From NCBI GenBank assembly GCA_012931725.1, contig CM022953.1, positions 60,520,321-60,584,320 on the forward strand: a stretch of 64,000 nt of DNA, given 5' to 3'. Shown here in pieces: positions 17,690-30,321 of the stretch. Source of the stretch: Litsea cubeba (lineage: Eukaryota; Streptophyta; Magnoliopsida; Laurales; Lauraceae). Every line of letters starts with the position of its first letter. The stretch's first letter is position 1. Under the pieces are notes generated by a model that saw only the letters and a program-made list of their open reading frames with translations, searched no databases and had not been told where the DNA came from. The position numbers and the translations under genes were made by a program.

Positions 17690-19020
17690 GGTGTGGTGTT
17701 TGGGATTTTAGGAATTTCTGGTTGAAGAAGATTGGGTGTAGGGGTTGGGGTCCTTTGGAACGAGAGGAATATGGATGGTTAGCATTCATACCCACGAATG
17801 GAAATAGAGCTTTCCAATAGACTCAAATGTAGAAACCTTTCTAAAGGAGAAAAAATTATTTGTTTATATTTTTGCACATTTTTATTTTTATTTTTTTTTA
17901 GATTTATACTTATGCAATCTTGAGCTTTTATGATGAGAATCAGTAACTATGATGAGTTTATGAAATTATTTATTCATTTTTTTTTTTAAGATGCAGGCAT
18001 GGAATCATTACGAGATTGGGTAGTATAGGAAAAATAAAAATAAAAAGGTATGTTTAAAATTCTTTGAGAAATTACAACGTCGTTGTTAGTTGACTTTATT
18101 TGTTTGGTTAACAATGATATATTTATTCACTTGCAAAATTGATTACAACATGAGTAGACGACCGACCTCTTTTTGATTTATTGAAAATCTCTTTCTATAC
18201 ACTATATATACACTATATAAACTATAGGATAGTGCTCCTATCCAACGCCGGGTTGTGGATCTCCCCTTGGCCCTTGGGATGGATCAAGGGATACTTAAAG
18301 ATCTACGTGGGATTTATTTACCGACCAAGTTTGGGATCCATTCGATTATTCTAGCATCTTCATCGGGCTCTTGATCTGTGGCCAAGTAAATCTTGATGGA
18401 ATCAACACGTGGCATTGACTTGTTAATATACAACTGGCCTGAGCCTGGAGTTAGAACTGAGCTTCGATTTTGAATTTTAGAGTTCAGTTAACTGAAAGCT
18501 TTTGAGATCCTGCACATAGAATTCGGCCAGGTTCTTTTGATGGACCAGTTTGTGTGGAGTGGATAGCCTTCCTTGTACTTCTGTTACTCTAATCCAGCAA
18601 TGGTTGTTCAGCGTTTCAATTTCATTAAGCATGGCCTTATAAAAGGGGTATAAATCTGTCTTTTTTCTGATTTAGGTTCGTCCAGATTGGACGCTTGCTC
18701 TTGGATCTTTCTCCCTCTCCACGATCTTCCTCCTTCCCTACTAGATCTGTACCATACAAATGCAAAACCTTGATTCTGTCCACAATTCCTACTGATTGGA
18801 ATAAAAACAAATCCATGATCCTCTCTACTCTTCAAACATCGTCTCAATATTTGGCTTTGAGATGTTCTCTGGTAGATTGGAAACAGAGAGGTTTAGCAAG
18901 CAAAGCACGAAGCAAATTTTGAACAAATTTCTCCATATTTCCATGTATCTAAACAAACAGCCCCTACAATCATCTGTTCTGACTGAGAGATCCATATATA
19001 TATATATATATAATATATAT
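17690..19020. other. AT-rich intergenic stretch, no gene recognised
   Basis: No convincing ORF, RNA gene or known repeat is visible. It contains short TA-rich runs near 18195-18230 and an (AT)n microsatellite at about 18993-19020, directly before the next LTR. It may be the oldest, non-transposon part of the window. Confidence 0.4.
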
Positions 19021-19887
19021 TGTGTGGGGAGATTTCCGGAACTCAGGATTGAGCTAATCACCGCCATCAGATGAGACTAAGTACTCTCACGTGCCGTCCG
19101 CGTGCCATCCACGTGGCACCAAACTCACCTCGGCTAACCGAGCAGAAGCCACAGCCGAAGTCAGACAACTCCGGGCCGCCAGCGCCGAGCTCGACTACCC
19201 CGTGTGCCCATCTCGGCTGAGAACTCCACCTCGGCCGGGACGAAAGCCGAAGCAGGAAAGAACCTCCACTCGCACCCCTCTTCCCCCACGTCATCAGGCA
19301 CATGGAGGAATAGGGGCGCGAGCTAGTGAGACAGATGCGACATCCAGCCATACACAATCTTCGCCAGATCCCTGACAATGCGGCATCCAGCGGCTGAAGC
19401 CACATCAGGGCAAGGCCCGAGGGCGGATCCGATGGTACCCCAAACCGTCAAAGGCGCCCAACACGATCTGGCCCAACGTGACGCGCATTTAATGCAACGT
19501 GGGCTGATCCGACTGGCATTAAATGCAGAGTGGGTTGGATTGGACCGCATTAATTACAACGTGGGCTGAGCATGACTTCCCAGTCGAATCATGGGACCCA
19601 CATCAAGATATCTTCCAAATCGTCTATAAATAGAACGGCATTTCACATGCAAGGTACGCACAATTCAACCCACAGAGCCGTTACCCTGCCTCTCTTCTTC
19701 CTCTCCTTCCATTGTTCCAGTTCATTCACTGACTTTGGCATCGGAGAGCCTTGCGCCGCCCAGGCCAGGGTCCTCTGACCGTTTGCTCTTCTCTTTCAGG
19801 CCTTCGGACGGTACCCAGTCATCACCAGTTTGGATAAGTCCTCTAAGGCTCCCCAGTTATTGTGGGTCATTATTTTCTGCACCTACA
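19021..19887 (+). repeat. 5' LTR of the plus-strand small Tat-like element
   Basis: TG...CA ends, a TATAAATA box at 19625-19632 and the primer site one base after the LTR support this call. Three TTTAATGCA/ATTAAATGC-type words occur upstream of the TATA box (19488-19555). Confidence 0.65.
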
Positions 19888-20675
19888 ATTGGCGCCGTCT
19901 GTGGGAAAGTAATATCCCAACCTCCTCAACCTTCCCAACCTTCTCAACCTCAATCTCCCAGAAAACCATGCCTCCGAAAGCTAGGAAAGGCGGAGAGTCC
20001 TCAAGAGCAATCCTCGAACAGCCAATACCGTCGACGGACGTCCCTCCTCAGGGCGGTCCCGAACGGTGCATGGCATATCTGCAGGTGAGGGCCGCTTAGG
20101 CTCGCAGCTTTTCGTCGAGGTCCCCCTCCAAGAGGGACTCGACACCTCGTTCTCAGCAGACGAGGTTACGCCACCCCGACGCGACGAGCGTCGGCATGAG
20201 CGTCCTCGTAAAGACAAAGCCGTCGCCGTGGAGGAGACGCGTCCCGTTCAACCTCCTGCCGCCGAAGGAGATGTTGCAGCTCAAAATGCTCTCCCCCAAA
20301 AGCAGGAGCGGTTAATCCGCGAGCTCCAGCAGCAGCTGAGAGCAGCGCAGACTGCCTCGTTGAGGCAAGTCTCTGATCCTCAGGGAAAGAAGAAGGACGC
20401 CCCCAGCAGGGCAGCCCAGCCTCCTCGTGAGGATCTCAGAAACCATCTGGACCAGAAGCGGAGCCAGATCCATGACGAAGGCTCGAGCAACAGCCGAAGT
20501 CATCGTAGCCGCGATGGCCGAAATCATAGCCATCACAGCCCAAACCACTCCAAGCGAAAGTCAAGAGCCCAGACACCAGAAAAGGACAACGAGCAGGAGC
20601 GATTTGACAAGCGCGTCAGGTTGGCTCTTCAGCGGTTACCCAGATCAAGGGCCTGGACTTGGACCCAGATAAAAA
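19021..20675 (+). mobile_element. Second small Tat/Retand-like element: LTR, primer site and gag (plus)
   Basis: An 867-bp LTR (19021-19887) starting TGTGTGGGG and ending CCTACA is followed by an A and the primer site TTGGCGCCGTCTGTGGGA (19889-19906). Gag sequence starts at 19968 and stops being recognisable near 20675, where LTR-like sequence of another element seems to begin. It is related to, but diverged from, the minus-strand element at 16946-17689. TATA is at 19625-19632. Confidence 0.7.
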
Positions 20676-20680
20676 TGTGA
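19968..20680 (+). pseudogene. gag: Gag N-terminal region of the small Tat-like element
   Basis: The frame starts MPPKARKGGESSRAILEQP at 19968 and stops after about 43 codons at 20097. A second frame (20066-20680) continues with a basic, charged protein containing a coiled-coil-like stretch (PQKQERLIRELQQQLRAAQ) and the Arg/Ser/His-rich SRSHRSRDGRNHSHH. It ends at NEQERFDKRVRLALQ. This resembles the linker before the capsid domain in Retand-type gags. One frameshift near 20080 and truncation near 20675 make it a pseudogene. Confidence 0.55.
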
Positions 20681-22511
20681 CACGGGTCAGTGGTATCAAA
20701 TCTGTTTATGCACCCAAACTCAAATTATAGAACCAGACCTGGACTAAATGGGAGGGGTCAAGACCCAACTCAATTAGTGATCTAAATACTGACATGCTAA
20801 TTGTAATTCTATATACATCAATAGCATCCGGTGGTGGTATTTGGATGATACTTGGGCCCTCCACACATCACCTGACTAGAAAATGGGTTCGAGTGTGTGT
20901 TCTTCAGATACTTGGGCTTCAGGGAACCTATTTCAGCCCAATACCAAACCCATTTTCAGCCCAATACCGACTTAAGTCTTGACTGAAGCCAAGTCATGTA
21001 TTAGGATTGGATATGCCACATAGGCTCGGGATGTTATTCTAGGTATTATTTTCAAATAGGTGCTATTATGGGAATTAGTTTACTTGAGGGTGCTATTCTG
21101 GGAAAAAACTCTTTTATTTATTGGAGGAGTCTCACGTGTGTTATGATTGGGTAAGAGTAGGATTACAAGAGAGAGACTAGGACTCCACTTATAATTGGAG
21201 AAGAACTATAACTCTAGTATCCATTTAAGCAAACCAACTGCCCCTTTTGGAGTATCACATTCAATTCTTTCCTTTTGAGAGAAATTTGAGAGAGAGAGAT
21301 TGGTCCTTGGAATCCAAGGGAAGAAGAGGAAGAAGTCAATTGAGAGGGAAGACGATCATCGGATGTCAAACTCGCGCCCGCACATCGCAAGAGTAACGAA
21401 TCATTTATCAAAGGTGAGTGGATGTTTCTAATTAATTAGTTTATTAAGTTAGATGATTGATATTGTGATGTGATTTAGATATTCTGTGTTGAGAAGATCT
21501 GTTGGTCCAGAAATCATATGTTAATGGATATGGAAATAGTACATGTAGAAAGGGGATGCAGATTCATGGAACAGGCTAGAAATCAGTTGAAACAGAGACT
21601 GTCGACAGGGGTATCTTGACATTGTTGGGCCGTGGGACCCCATGGCCCACTAGATGGAGAATCCGGACCACGGATCCAGAGGGTGACCCATGTTAGACTC
21701 AAGTAGACATGGACCCATGAGGATTGGGTCCCATCTGGGCCCTCATCCAGTTGCTTGAGTGAGCCCAGGCGTGAATATGGAGGAAAAGGGGCTAAGGGTC
21801 GATATGGGTTGTGGGACCCATTAGTGGACCTGATCAGAAATCAAACCCCACATCTGAAAGGGGACCCAGGGACGGTCTCTGTGGAGGTGGTCCCATGGGG
21901 AGTGGGCCCCATCTACCCCACCATTTAATAGGCAGAAAGCTTCCCAGGCGTGAGGCATTACAAATCTTGGTTTGATACTGTTTTGTACTATGGGCCGCAG
22001 GGTGTGATCAGATGATGAATCCAATCATATAGGAGGGGAGTGTAACCCTGAGCGACCATCTAGGTTGGGTCTGATCTTGGATTCTCCAAATGGGACCCTG
22101 GATTTTCATTAGCAAGTTTCAGGCATAAACCATTATTTTTCTTCATTCCATGTATGTAGAGGGGGAAGGATAGAGTGCATAAATTGGGGACAGATCTGGA
22201 CTTGTCAGACTCCTTGAGGTTTATGTGATTAACTGTATAGTTATGATTACTGAACTGATATTGACTGTGGATTGTGATTAATATTGTGTAATGTTGTGTT
22301 ATAAATAGTGTGCGCCACCCTTACACCAATCAATACCAATTATGATTAGAAGTCGGGGCAGGAACTAGTAAATTGTGAAGGGGTTGGATCCATACTACTA
22401 TTTATATAAAGCATTAATAATATTAAATCTTGGTTGTTATATGGTTGTGAGATATTGTGCATTGGATCCCAGAGTTGGGATGTGGGACTTGTGTCCAGAT
22501 GATTGATGGCT

Positions 22512-22582
22512 GTTGTATTGGCTGGTCCTTGGTGGACGTGAATGGCCGTTGTATTGGCTGGTCCTTAGTGGACGTGAATGAC
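22512..22582 (+). repeat. Tandem duplication inside the Tekay-like LTR
   Basis: A unit of about 36 bases containing TGTATTGGCTGGTCCTT and GTGGACGTGAATG occurs twice in a row with one or two differences. Confidence 0.65.
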
Positions 22583-23452
22583 AAGACAGGGCAATGATGG
22601 CCGGTATACATGTATACGATAAGCCTTGGTGGCGTGGTAATGTGCATGGGGCACAAGTATGTGATTGGATGAATTCTTAATTATGCTGACTTGTTAAAAT
22701 AGAATTGTATGTTATGTGATATTATTTTTTATGCTATGTTGGTAATTAGGAGAATTCATTTACAAGTAATACTGATGTTGTGTTGCCCCTTTAGGTGACC
22801 TTGTTGCGGGTTGGTCTAGAGTAGAATGACATTCAACACTTAGATTTCGGTATGCGTGGCTGAAGGGAGAGAACAAGAAACATTCAAAAAATTGTTAGAG
22901 AGATTAGCTCTTGTTTTAGGAAAATTATTCAATGTTTTAGTACATTATTGATTCAGTCAGGACATAGGGATTTTGAGTATTCGTAGATTATTGATGTTAT
23001 TGACCTTTTATAATTAATTGGAATTATGGTTTGATTATAATGCCTAACTTCTTGCGAAAACTATTTGATGAATGTATGGTAAATGTTGCCAAGTTATCAC
23101 GATCTTGAAATCTGACAGGGCCTCGAAATTTGGGTCGTGACAAAGTCGTATCAGAGTATAAGGTTTTGGGTAACCAAGCCAAACCAAACCAAGCCTTTTC
23201 CTACTAGGTGGGGTCGACTATATGGATTTGACGACACCAATCATATCTGTTTAGGGCCATGTCCTCCGTTAGATCCATGTAGGCAAGGTCATGTTTAATA
23301 GTTTCTTTTCAACTTCTCTTGGGTCTCCCTCTTCTACTCATCGCAATCTCCATGCTTTCACACCTTTTAACAGGTGCCTCCCTTGGACGCCTCCTAACAT
23401 AGTCGAACCATCTTAGTCGATTTTCTCTCATTTTATCTCCAATCGGTGCTAT

Positions 23453-24554
23453 TCATACTTTGCCCCTAATCTCCTCATTCCTAATCCTATCTCTCCTTGT
23501 GATCCGGCACATCCATCTTAGCATTCTCATCTCCGCAACTTCGACCTTCTTGACATGATTATGCTTTACTATCCAACACTCTGATCCATATAATAATGCT
23601 GGTCGTACCGCCACCTTATAATACTTTCCTTTAACCTTGAGGGGAACTTTTCGTTCACACAAGATCCCCGAAACACTCCTCCATTTGGTCCACCCGGCCT
23701 GAATCCTGTGACTTACTTCAGTATCAATCCCTCCATCCTGTTGCACCATAGATCCAAGGTACTTAAAGTTTTCTTTCTCTACAATCTTTTGTGTGCCCAA
23801 ACTTACTTCTATGTTACCAGGTGTCCTACTTTGACTAAACTTGCATTCCATATATTCCGTTTTGCATTGACTTATCCTAAACCCTTTTGTCTCTAATGTT
23901 TTCCGCCACAATTCTAGTTTAGTATTCACTCCTTCTCTCGTCTTATCCATTAAAACAATGTTATCTGCAAATAGCATACACCACGGCACCTCATCCTGGA
24001 TATGTCTTGTAATCTCATCCATAACTAGGGTAAACAAGTACGGGCTTAACGCTGAGCCTTGGTGTAGACCAATCGTGATAGGAAACTCTTTAGTCTCGCT
24101 GCTAGTCGTCCTTATAGATGTCACGACTCTATCATACATATCCTTTATCGCCTCAATATATGCGACACACTCTTTTCTTTTCCAGAACTCTCCAAAGAAT
24201 CTCTCTTGGAACCCGGTCATAGGCCTTCTCCAAGTCAATGAACACCATATGTAAATCTCTCTGACATTCTCTATACTGTTCCATTAACCTCCTCAGGAGA
24301 AAGATAGCCTCCATGGTTGATCTCCCAGGCATGAAACCAAATTGATTATCTGAAACGCTTGTTGTTTTTCTTAGTTTTCTCTCAATAACTCTCTCCCATA
24401 ATTTCATCGTATGGCTCATCAATTTAATCCTGCGGTAGTTCGCACGGTTCTGAATATCTCCTTTGTTCTTGTATATGGGTATAAGAATACTTTTCCTCCA
24501 TGCATTAGGCATCTTCTTGCTCTTTAGCACTACATTAAAAAGCTTTGTCAACAA
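23453..24554 (-). pseudogene. LINE reverse transcriptase, RTE type, frameshifted and active-site mutated
   Basis: The frame 24554-24153 has WRKSILIPIYKNKGDIQ, NQFGFMPGRSTMEAIF and FIDLEKAYDRVPREILW (RT fingers and first catalytic Asp). After a frameshift, 24238-23453 has ITIGLHQGSALSPYLFTLV, the catalytic box as FADN instead of FADD (Asn codon at 23960-23962), and the RTE thumb KYLGSMVQQDGGIDTEV. The second catalytic Asp is thus lost. Confidence 0.8.
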
Positions 24555-24772
24555 CTAATGCCATCCTCTCCCAAGCACCTCCAGACCTCAATAGGGATAC
24601 CATCTAGCCCAACCGCTTTTCCATTCTTCATTCTTTTCAATACTTCTTTAACTTCTTCCATACTGATTCTCCTATAGAACATATGATTCGCTTCTTCTTT
24701 AGAAATGGTAAGCTGCCCCAATTGTATGTCAATACTACTGCTTTCGTTAAATAACTTGTAGAAGTAGCTCTT

Positions 24773-25469
24773 CTAACGCTCCTTTATCTCCTCTTCCTTT
24801 ACTAATACCTTTTCATCCTCATCCTTAATGCATTTAACTTGGTTTAAGTCCTTGGTTCGCCGATCTCTGGTTTTAGCAAGCTTAAATATCTCTCTTTCGC
24901 CTTCCTTAGTGTCAAGTCGCCTATATAGCTCCTCAAATGCCTTTGCCTTTGCCTCACTAATTGCCTTTTTGGTTTCTCTTTTTTTCTTCTCTATACCTCT
25001 CCAAGTTCGCTTCATTTTGATCATTTTGCCAAGTTTTAAAGCACTCTCTTTTAATTCTTATCTTGTCTTGGACGGCTTTGCTCCACCACCATGCCTCTTT
25101 CTGTACTGGAGCACCCCCTTTGGATTATCCTAAGACTTCTTTCCCTACCCTCCTAATACACTCTGCTACCTTATCCCACATATTATTTGTACTCTCATCT
25201 ATCGCCCAAACGTCTTCCTCTAGTACTCTTTCCCTTAAAGCTAGTTGCTTATCACCTTTCAGGTTCCACCATTTAGTCCTTGAGCATCTATACAATTTCT
25301 TTTTTCTAGTCCACCTTTGTAGCTGCACATCTATGATCAACAACCTATGTTGGGAAGTCAAGCTCTCCCCCGGTATAACCTTGCAATCTTTATAAGCTAA
25401 GCGGTCTCTTTTCCTAGTTAAGAAGAAGTCAACTTGTGTCTTCGATGGGCCACTCTTATAAGTCACCAA
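24773..25469 (-). pseudogene. LINE endonuclease C-terminus and linker
   Basis: The frame at 25469-25125 reads as the end of an AP-type endonuclease (KTQVDFFLTRKRDRLAYKDC, then SLTSQHRLLIIDV), where an SDH-like motif would sit (TSQHRLL). The frame at 25024-24773 is the basic, coiled linker before RT (KKAISEAKAKAFEELYRRL). In an intact LINE the endonuclease nicks the target DNA. Here its catalytic N-terminal half is absent and the frame is broken between the two parts. Confidence 0.65.
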
Positions 25470-25618
25470 ATGCTAAGGTTTTGGGTAATTAAAAAAATCG
25501 GCAGCCCATAGGTCACGTGGTGAGGATTTTGGGGTGTCAACGGTAGAGATTAAAGTAAGATATGTTTTTATTGATCTTTTGGCTCACAATTTCCCCTTCT
25601 GCAGAAGAAATAAGACAA

Positions 25619-26130
25619 TGAACAACGCTACTGGAAATGAGAGTGAAAACAACATTGTTCGGCCGAACGGTGGAACTACGGAGATGTCGGAGTACGCCCG
25701 ACAAATGTTTGAGAGTTTTATGAAGGCGTATACGTAGGTCCAAGAGCAGATCTCTATTATTCATCACCACCAAAGTGAGAATGGGGATGGACACAACGAT
25801 ATCAGAGGTGGCTTGGGCGAAGGCAACAATAATGGGGGTAAGAATCGTGAAAGAGATACCTTATATAAGAGAATCAATGAATTTTGCCCCAATTGCTTTG
25901 AAGAAACTACTAACCCTTGGGATGCAAACAAATGGGCAGAGCATAAGGGAGGCATCTTCGAAGTCATGGGATGTACAGAACATCAAAAAGCCATACTTGC
26001 AGCATTGAAATTAGAAGGCGACGTAAAGGAATGGTGGAAGGCAACTAAAAAGAGATTAAATGGGCAAGAAACAGAGATCACCTGGATTTTCTTCAAGCGG
26101 AAATTCATAAAGAAGTTTATACCGGATCAT
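25619..26130 (+). pseudogene. gag: Gag fragment of the Tekay/Del-like element
   Basis: Two in-phase pieces separated by a TAG at 25735-25737 read MSEYARQMFESFMKAYT and then a capsid-type domain: ETTNPWDANKWAEH, KAILAALKLEGDVKEWW and EITWIFFKRKFIKKFIP. This is the pattern of chromoviral (Tekay/Del) gags. The match ends at about 26125, where unrelated sequence begins. Confidence 0.65.
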
Positions 26131-26795
26131 ATTAATTGGGTCAACCCAACATGTTTATTAATTGGGTCAACCTGAGAATAGAAAAGGGTCATATGAGACC
26201 AATCATTGGTGCTGGCACTGCAACTCAACTTCCATTCAACCTTTCATATTTTTGCAAGCCCACTTTCTCTTCTTCTTGATCAACATCTCAGTCCTTCACT
26301 TTCACCATCACTGACCATTCCATTTATACAAGTTTCAAAATCTCCAAAACATATCCAAGCCTAAAAATCACTCGACCATACCCAAACCCACCTACAACTC
26401 ATTGCACCCATTTGATTCCATCAACTTTCATCAACTTTCCAGCCCGAAAACAACTTCTCATTATCTTGACCACCAGCTGAGCCACCAGTCTTCATCTCTT
26501 CTCATATATTGTATCAATCTTCTACTTTAAAGAAATGACCCAGACTCTACCCTCTTGAAACAAAAAGAACCCAGTTTCTTGTTGCCATCATAGAAGTCCT
26601 CATTGTCTATTTCAAAAAGAACCCAGTTTCTTGTTGCCATCATAGAAGTCCTCATTGTCTATTTCTATATCCTTTCCTTTACTTGTTTTTTCCATGATCT
26701 GTTCTATTTTCAGTTTCTCTTCATTTCTTTGTTTTCCTCCATGCTCTATCTTTCTACATTTTCTCATCAACTTCACCTAAAAAACTCAACACATT
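26131..26795. other. Unassigned flank with two short duplications
   Basis: No gene is recognised. TTAATTGGGTCAACC occurs twice (about 26130-26145 and 26155-26171). A unit of about 51 bases starting AAAAAGAACCCAGTTTCTTG is tandemly duplicated (about 26566-26667). The stretch is pyrimidine-rich and continues, after removal of copy M, into 46624-46680. Confidence 0.4.
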
Positions 26796-29355
26796 TGATG
26801 GACCGCGCTCCAAATGCTCGAGTTCCTACCGAGGTCGGCGGACGTGGGAGTCCGTCGGGTCCGACCCTTTCGTAATCGGGGGGCAGGGGCGTGCATCAAC
26901 ATTTCTTTTTTTTTTTGTGGGTGTGCCAGATTTTCTATTTTTACTTGGAATTGCAAGTGGTGATCCGGAGATCAACCTTCGCAAGTAAAAAGGAAATCAA
27001 CTTCTTTCAAGTTTTCCATTGCACATATATTTAAGAAAAGAGACATTTTTCTTGGTTTGCCGTGAAAGGCGATTTTTTTGGCATTTATAGCCGATTTTGG
27101 CGTTTATAGCCGATTTTTCGCGTTTATAGCCGATTTTGGCGTTTATAGCCGATTTACAATCCTTATCAATAATGAAAGACAAGAATTGTGATTTTTGTCT
27201 CTTTTGAAAAAATACAAACTACAATGAAAAGTAAGAAAAGGAGGATCTAACTTCTCAGGAGATTGTGGGGGACTCGTTTAGATTGACGGTCGCAAGCCAT
27301 ATGTGGGCTTCGCCATCATCCATGCAGATGAGAACAGAGGATGCTATTGATTCGCTTGGCTTGGCTATAACCTCAGGTTTTTAGAGGACAAAGACCAAAA
27401 GAAGGTCCTATGTCCAATAAAAAGCCGAGTAGACGGGCTGAAAAGCCATATCTAAGCCATTGGAGGTAGGAGGAGAAGGCAAGGACCTTGGGGGGGTACC
27501 CCCCAAGGGACTTTTGTCACCTTGTTGCGGTGGCCGGTGTAGAACTTCCGCAGAGTTTTCTCTCTTTTTCCTTTCTCTGGATTTCTGTGCTTCTGTCTGT
27601 GATTTTCATTTTCTGTCTGTGTCTCTCTGTGTGTTCTTCTTGGAGAGCTCTCCTATTTATAGGCTTTTAGGTAGCCATTTAGGAGGGTTTATGAGCCTTG
27701 ATTGTCATAAAGCTGCATAATGGGAGGAGTTACAAAATTGGATTGTTTATTTTGTAACTCCTTTTTCTTGGCTTCTGATTGGCCGGAGGAGATTGAGGGC
27801 ATTTAATCGCCATGATGGGAGGAGTTTCATGGGTTAAATGCCATGAATCTCTTGACTTGTAACTCCCGAATGCTTGCTTCTGATTGGGCCGTCCAAAGAA
27901 ATGGATTAATGACTGTAATAAAGCTAGTCAATTAATCGCATTAAGTGGTCGCCGAGCAGCTGAAGAGTCGCGGGCCGTGCCACGTCTTTTGGGATTCTTC
28001 TGTCGATGATCATCGATGGATCTTCATGTAGATCGACATCAGATGACCATGTAATTTCAGATGTTTGTTCCCAACAGTGGGTCGGTGCCATCTGTCTTGT
28101 CGATTTCTCGATCGGTCGGGTAGAAAGCACACTTTTTTTGGTTGACCGGGTGGCGATCAATATTGTTTCAGATACTCTTGATGATTGACCCGTGTTTTGG
28201 ACGGATGTCAGAGGACTTGGTGTCTCAAAAGCATGAATTTTGGAAAGTACCAGAGGCTGGACTCTTCGAATCGCGAAAAAACGGCGAAAACCGGGGTTTC
28301 CGGGGCCTTCCCGGCGACCCCGGGTTCCAAGGTCGCCGGTTTCCCCCTTTTGTGTCCCGTTTTGTGTCCGTTTTTGCTGTTTTTTTTATTCTTTTTTCTC
28401 CGGTACTTTTCCTTGACATTTTGACCATTTATTGGCCTAATTTCTTTGTAGGAAACCTGATGAGAATCCTTGCATTTTATTTTGCAAAGTTTCCAATTTC
28501 CTGAGAAAGCCGAAGACTCTGTCGCGCAGAGCTGCCGATTTTCCGTCAGAAGCTGAAACTGGGTCAAACGATGTCGGAATGACCTGAAATTTGGTGTGAA
28601 GCCTCCTGAGCAATAAATAAGACCAACCGTAGGCTTTTGTTTGAGTTTTGAAGCCGTTTGGGGTCCTATCACCTGTAGACTTATTTTTGTCGCGATGAAG
28701 ATGTCGCGGTTTGATGTGCGGTCAACCGATGTCCGATTGACTTGAAATTTGACAGGGAACCTATTGGAGTCATTTTAAGATGATCCATAGGCTCTGTCTT
28801 GGAAACCATGGTCCCGGAGAGCTTTGCCGCCGAGAGGCCGGATTTCTCTTCCGAGCGTCAAACTATGGTCAAATGCTGTGGAAATGACCTGAAATTTGAC
28901 GTGTAGCCCTTTATAAGCATTTTAAAGCCGTCCATTTGCTCTATCTGATGAGTAATGGCCTCGGTGGTTCTCGCCGCCGAGAGGCTTGATTTAGCTGTTC
29001 GAGGGTTGATGTACGGTCAAACGTTGTCGGTTTGACTCGGAACTTGACGTGGAGCCTTTTGGAAGTATTTTGAGACTATCCATCGGCCCTGATCGAAGAT
29101 TTGGTGTCTCCGATGCTTTTGCCGCCGAGAGCTCCTTTTCGGCTGTCTGAGAAGCGAAGTTAGGCCAAATGATTTTGAAATGGCCCGAAACTTCTTGTGT
29201 ACTCCTCTTTTGGCTGTCTTGAAGAATCTTGCAGTTTTTGTTTGATTCTGACAAGATTTGATTTTTGGAAGCAGCATTGCCTATTTATGGCAGGTTGCGA
29301 CTTCATGTAGCTCTTTGGATCTTGAAGAGGCAAAGTGACATTTTTGGTGTCAACA
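26796..29355 (-). repeat. 3' LTR of copy M
   Basis: It is 2560 bp in minus orientation, starting TGTTGACACCAAAAATG at 29355 and ending GGTCCATCA at 26796. It is 60 bp shorter than the 5' LTR, mainly through a deletion at about 28335-28345 inside the GC-rich palindromes. TATA (minus) is at 27654-27661. Confidence 0.9.
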
Positions 29356-29370
29356 AATGCCCCCTCGAGG
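29356..29370 (-). promoter_or_regulatory. Polypurine tract of copy M
   Basis: On the minus strand, CCTCGAGGGGGCATT directly precedes the 3' LTR, as in E0. Confidence 0.75.
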
Positions 29371-29595
29371 TACAGCGACGAGTTGCTTAACTTTTGTAGT
29401 CGATGTGCCTCGAAGAGATTTTTGAAGGAGAGCCTGCGACTTAACCAAGAGTCTTTGAGCAGTCTTTCTTTTTGGTATTTGTAGCCTTTTGAGCTTCCAG
29501 GGGAATTTTATGGTAGTGAAAGGGATCACGTACCATCTCGAGGCAAAGTTTTGAAGATGACATCAGGGATGTGGATTTGGGTTTTGATCTTGTGA

Positions 29596-29733
29596 CCTAA
29601 CAGGCTATATGTGGCAGGTTAGGGGGTCGGGTTTGGTTTTGATCGTGTGACCCAAGAAGCTGTATGTGGAATGTTGGGGGATCAATTTTGGTTTTGATCT
29701 TGTGACCTAACAGGCTGTATGTGGCAAGTTAGG
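29596..29733. repeat. CCTAAC hairpin array in copy M (three units)
   Basis: Units at 29596-29623, 29651-29678 and 29706-29733 have arms CCTAAC/GTTAGG, with the middle unit of the CCCAA./GTTGGG type and one mismatch. It is one unit fewer than in E0 and A. Confidence 0.65.
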
Positions 29734-30321
29734 GGATCAGGTTTTGGTTTTTGGTTTTTGTGGAATGTCAATTTCAAGATTTTGGCTCAATTTGGTAGAT
29801 GAGGCTGGATGGTTTGATTTTTGGAAGCTCATGGGGCTTGGAATTTTCTTTTGTATGGTCCAATCAACTCAAAAGAGGCATGGAACCATTTTTGTATGCT
29901 CTTGGTAAGAGGGATTTCTCTTTGACTAAAAGCCCAAAATATATATATATTTTTTTTTGTGCCTAGGTGGTCAAACCTGGCTCATATGGGCTAACCCATG
30001 GGACCTTAAGCTTTTGAAATGGCTTAGATCTCATATGGTGTCATTTTTGTAAAGAATATCCAAAAATATCTCATTTGGATAGAGAATATCTAAGAATATC
30101 TTTACTTGGAGAGAATCTCTCATGATCCCTTTATTTTGGGATAGGATATCTCAAGATATCTTTCTTTTGGGAAAGAATCCGTCATCGATTTCTTTTTGGG
30201 AGAAAATCCTTCAAGATATCTTTCTTTTGGGAAAGAATCTTTCTAATCTCTTTCTTTTGGTAAGGTTACTAATTAGTAACACTTACCTCTTTCTTCTTTC
30301 CTTCTTTGGTTTGCTTTCCTC

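Larger units (their letters stand above)
23159..25488 (-). mobile_element. 5'-truncated RTE-type LINE with 15-bp target duplication
   Basis: The body (23174-25473) is flanked by identical TAAGGTTTTGGGTAA at 23159-23173 and 25474-25488. On the minus strand it runs from the C-terminal part of the endonuclease through RT to a 3' tail rich in TTGG (GGCTTGGTTTGGTTTGG), as is common for plant RTE elements. The endonuclease N-terminus is missing, so this is a usual 5' truncation. Several frameshifts make it dead. Confidence 0.85.
20676..26130 (+). mobile_element. Decayed Tekay/Del-like gypsy element split by a LINE
   Basis: The parts are a presumed LTR (about 20676-23142) ending GGGTCGTGACA, a degraded initiator-Met-tRNA-type primer site (GTCGTATCAGAGTA at about 23145-23158), and gag sequence at 25619-26130. 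The LINE at 23174-25473 interrupts it just after the primer site. The LTR start is uncertain: TG at 20676 is only the best candidate. The 3' part is missing. Confidence 0.5.

Noticed and set aside
20690..20705. Possible Met-tRNA primer site (TGGTATCAAATC)
   Set aside because: It resembles a TGGTATCAGAGC primer site, but no LTR end or gag follows in place. The better-placed primer site is at about 23145.
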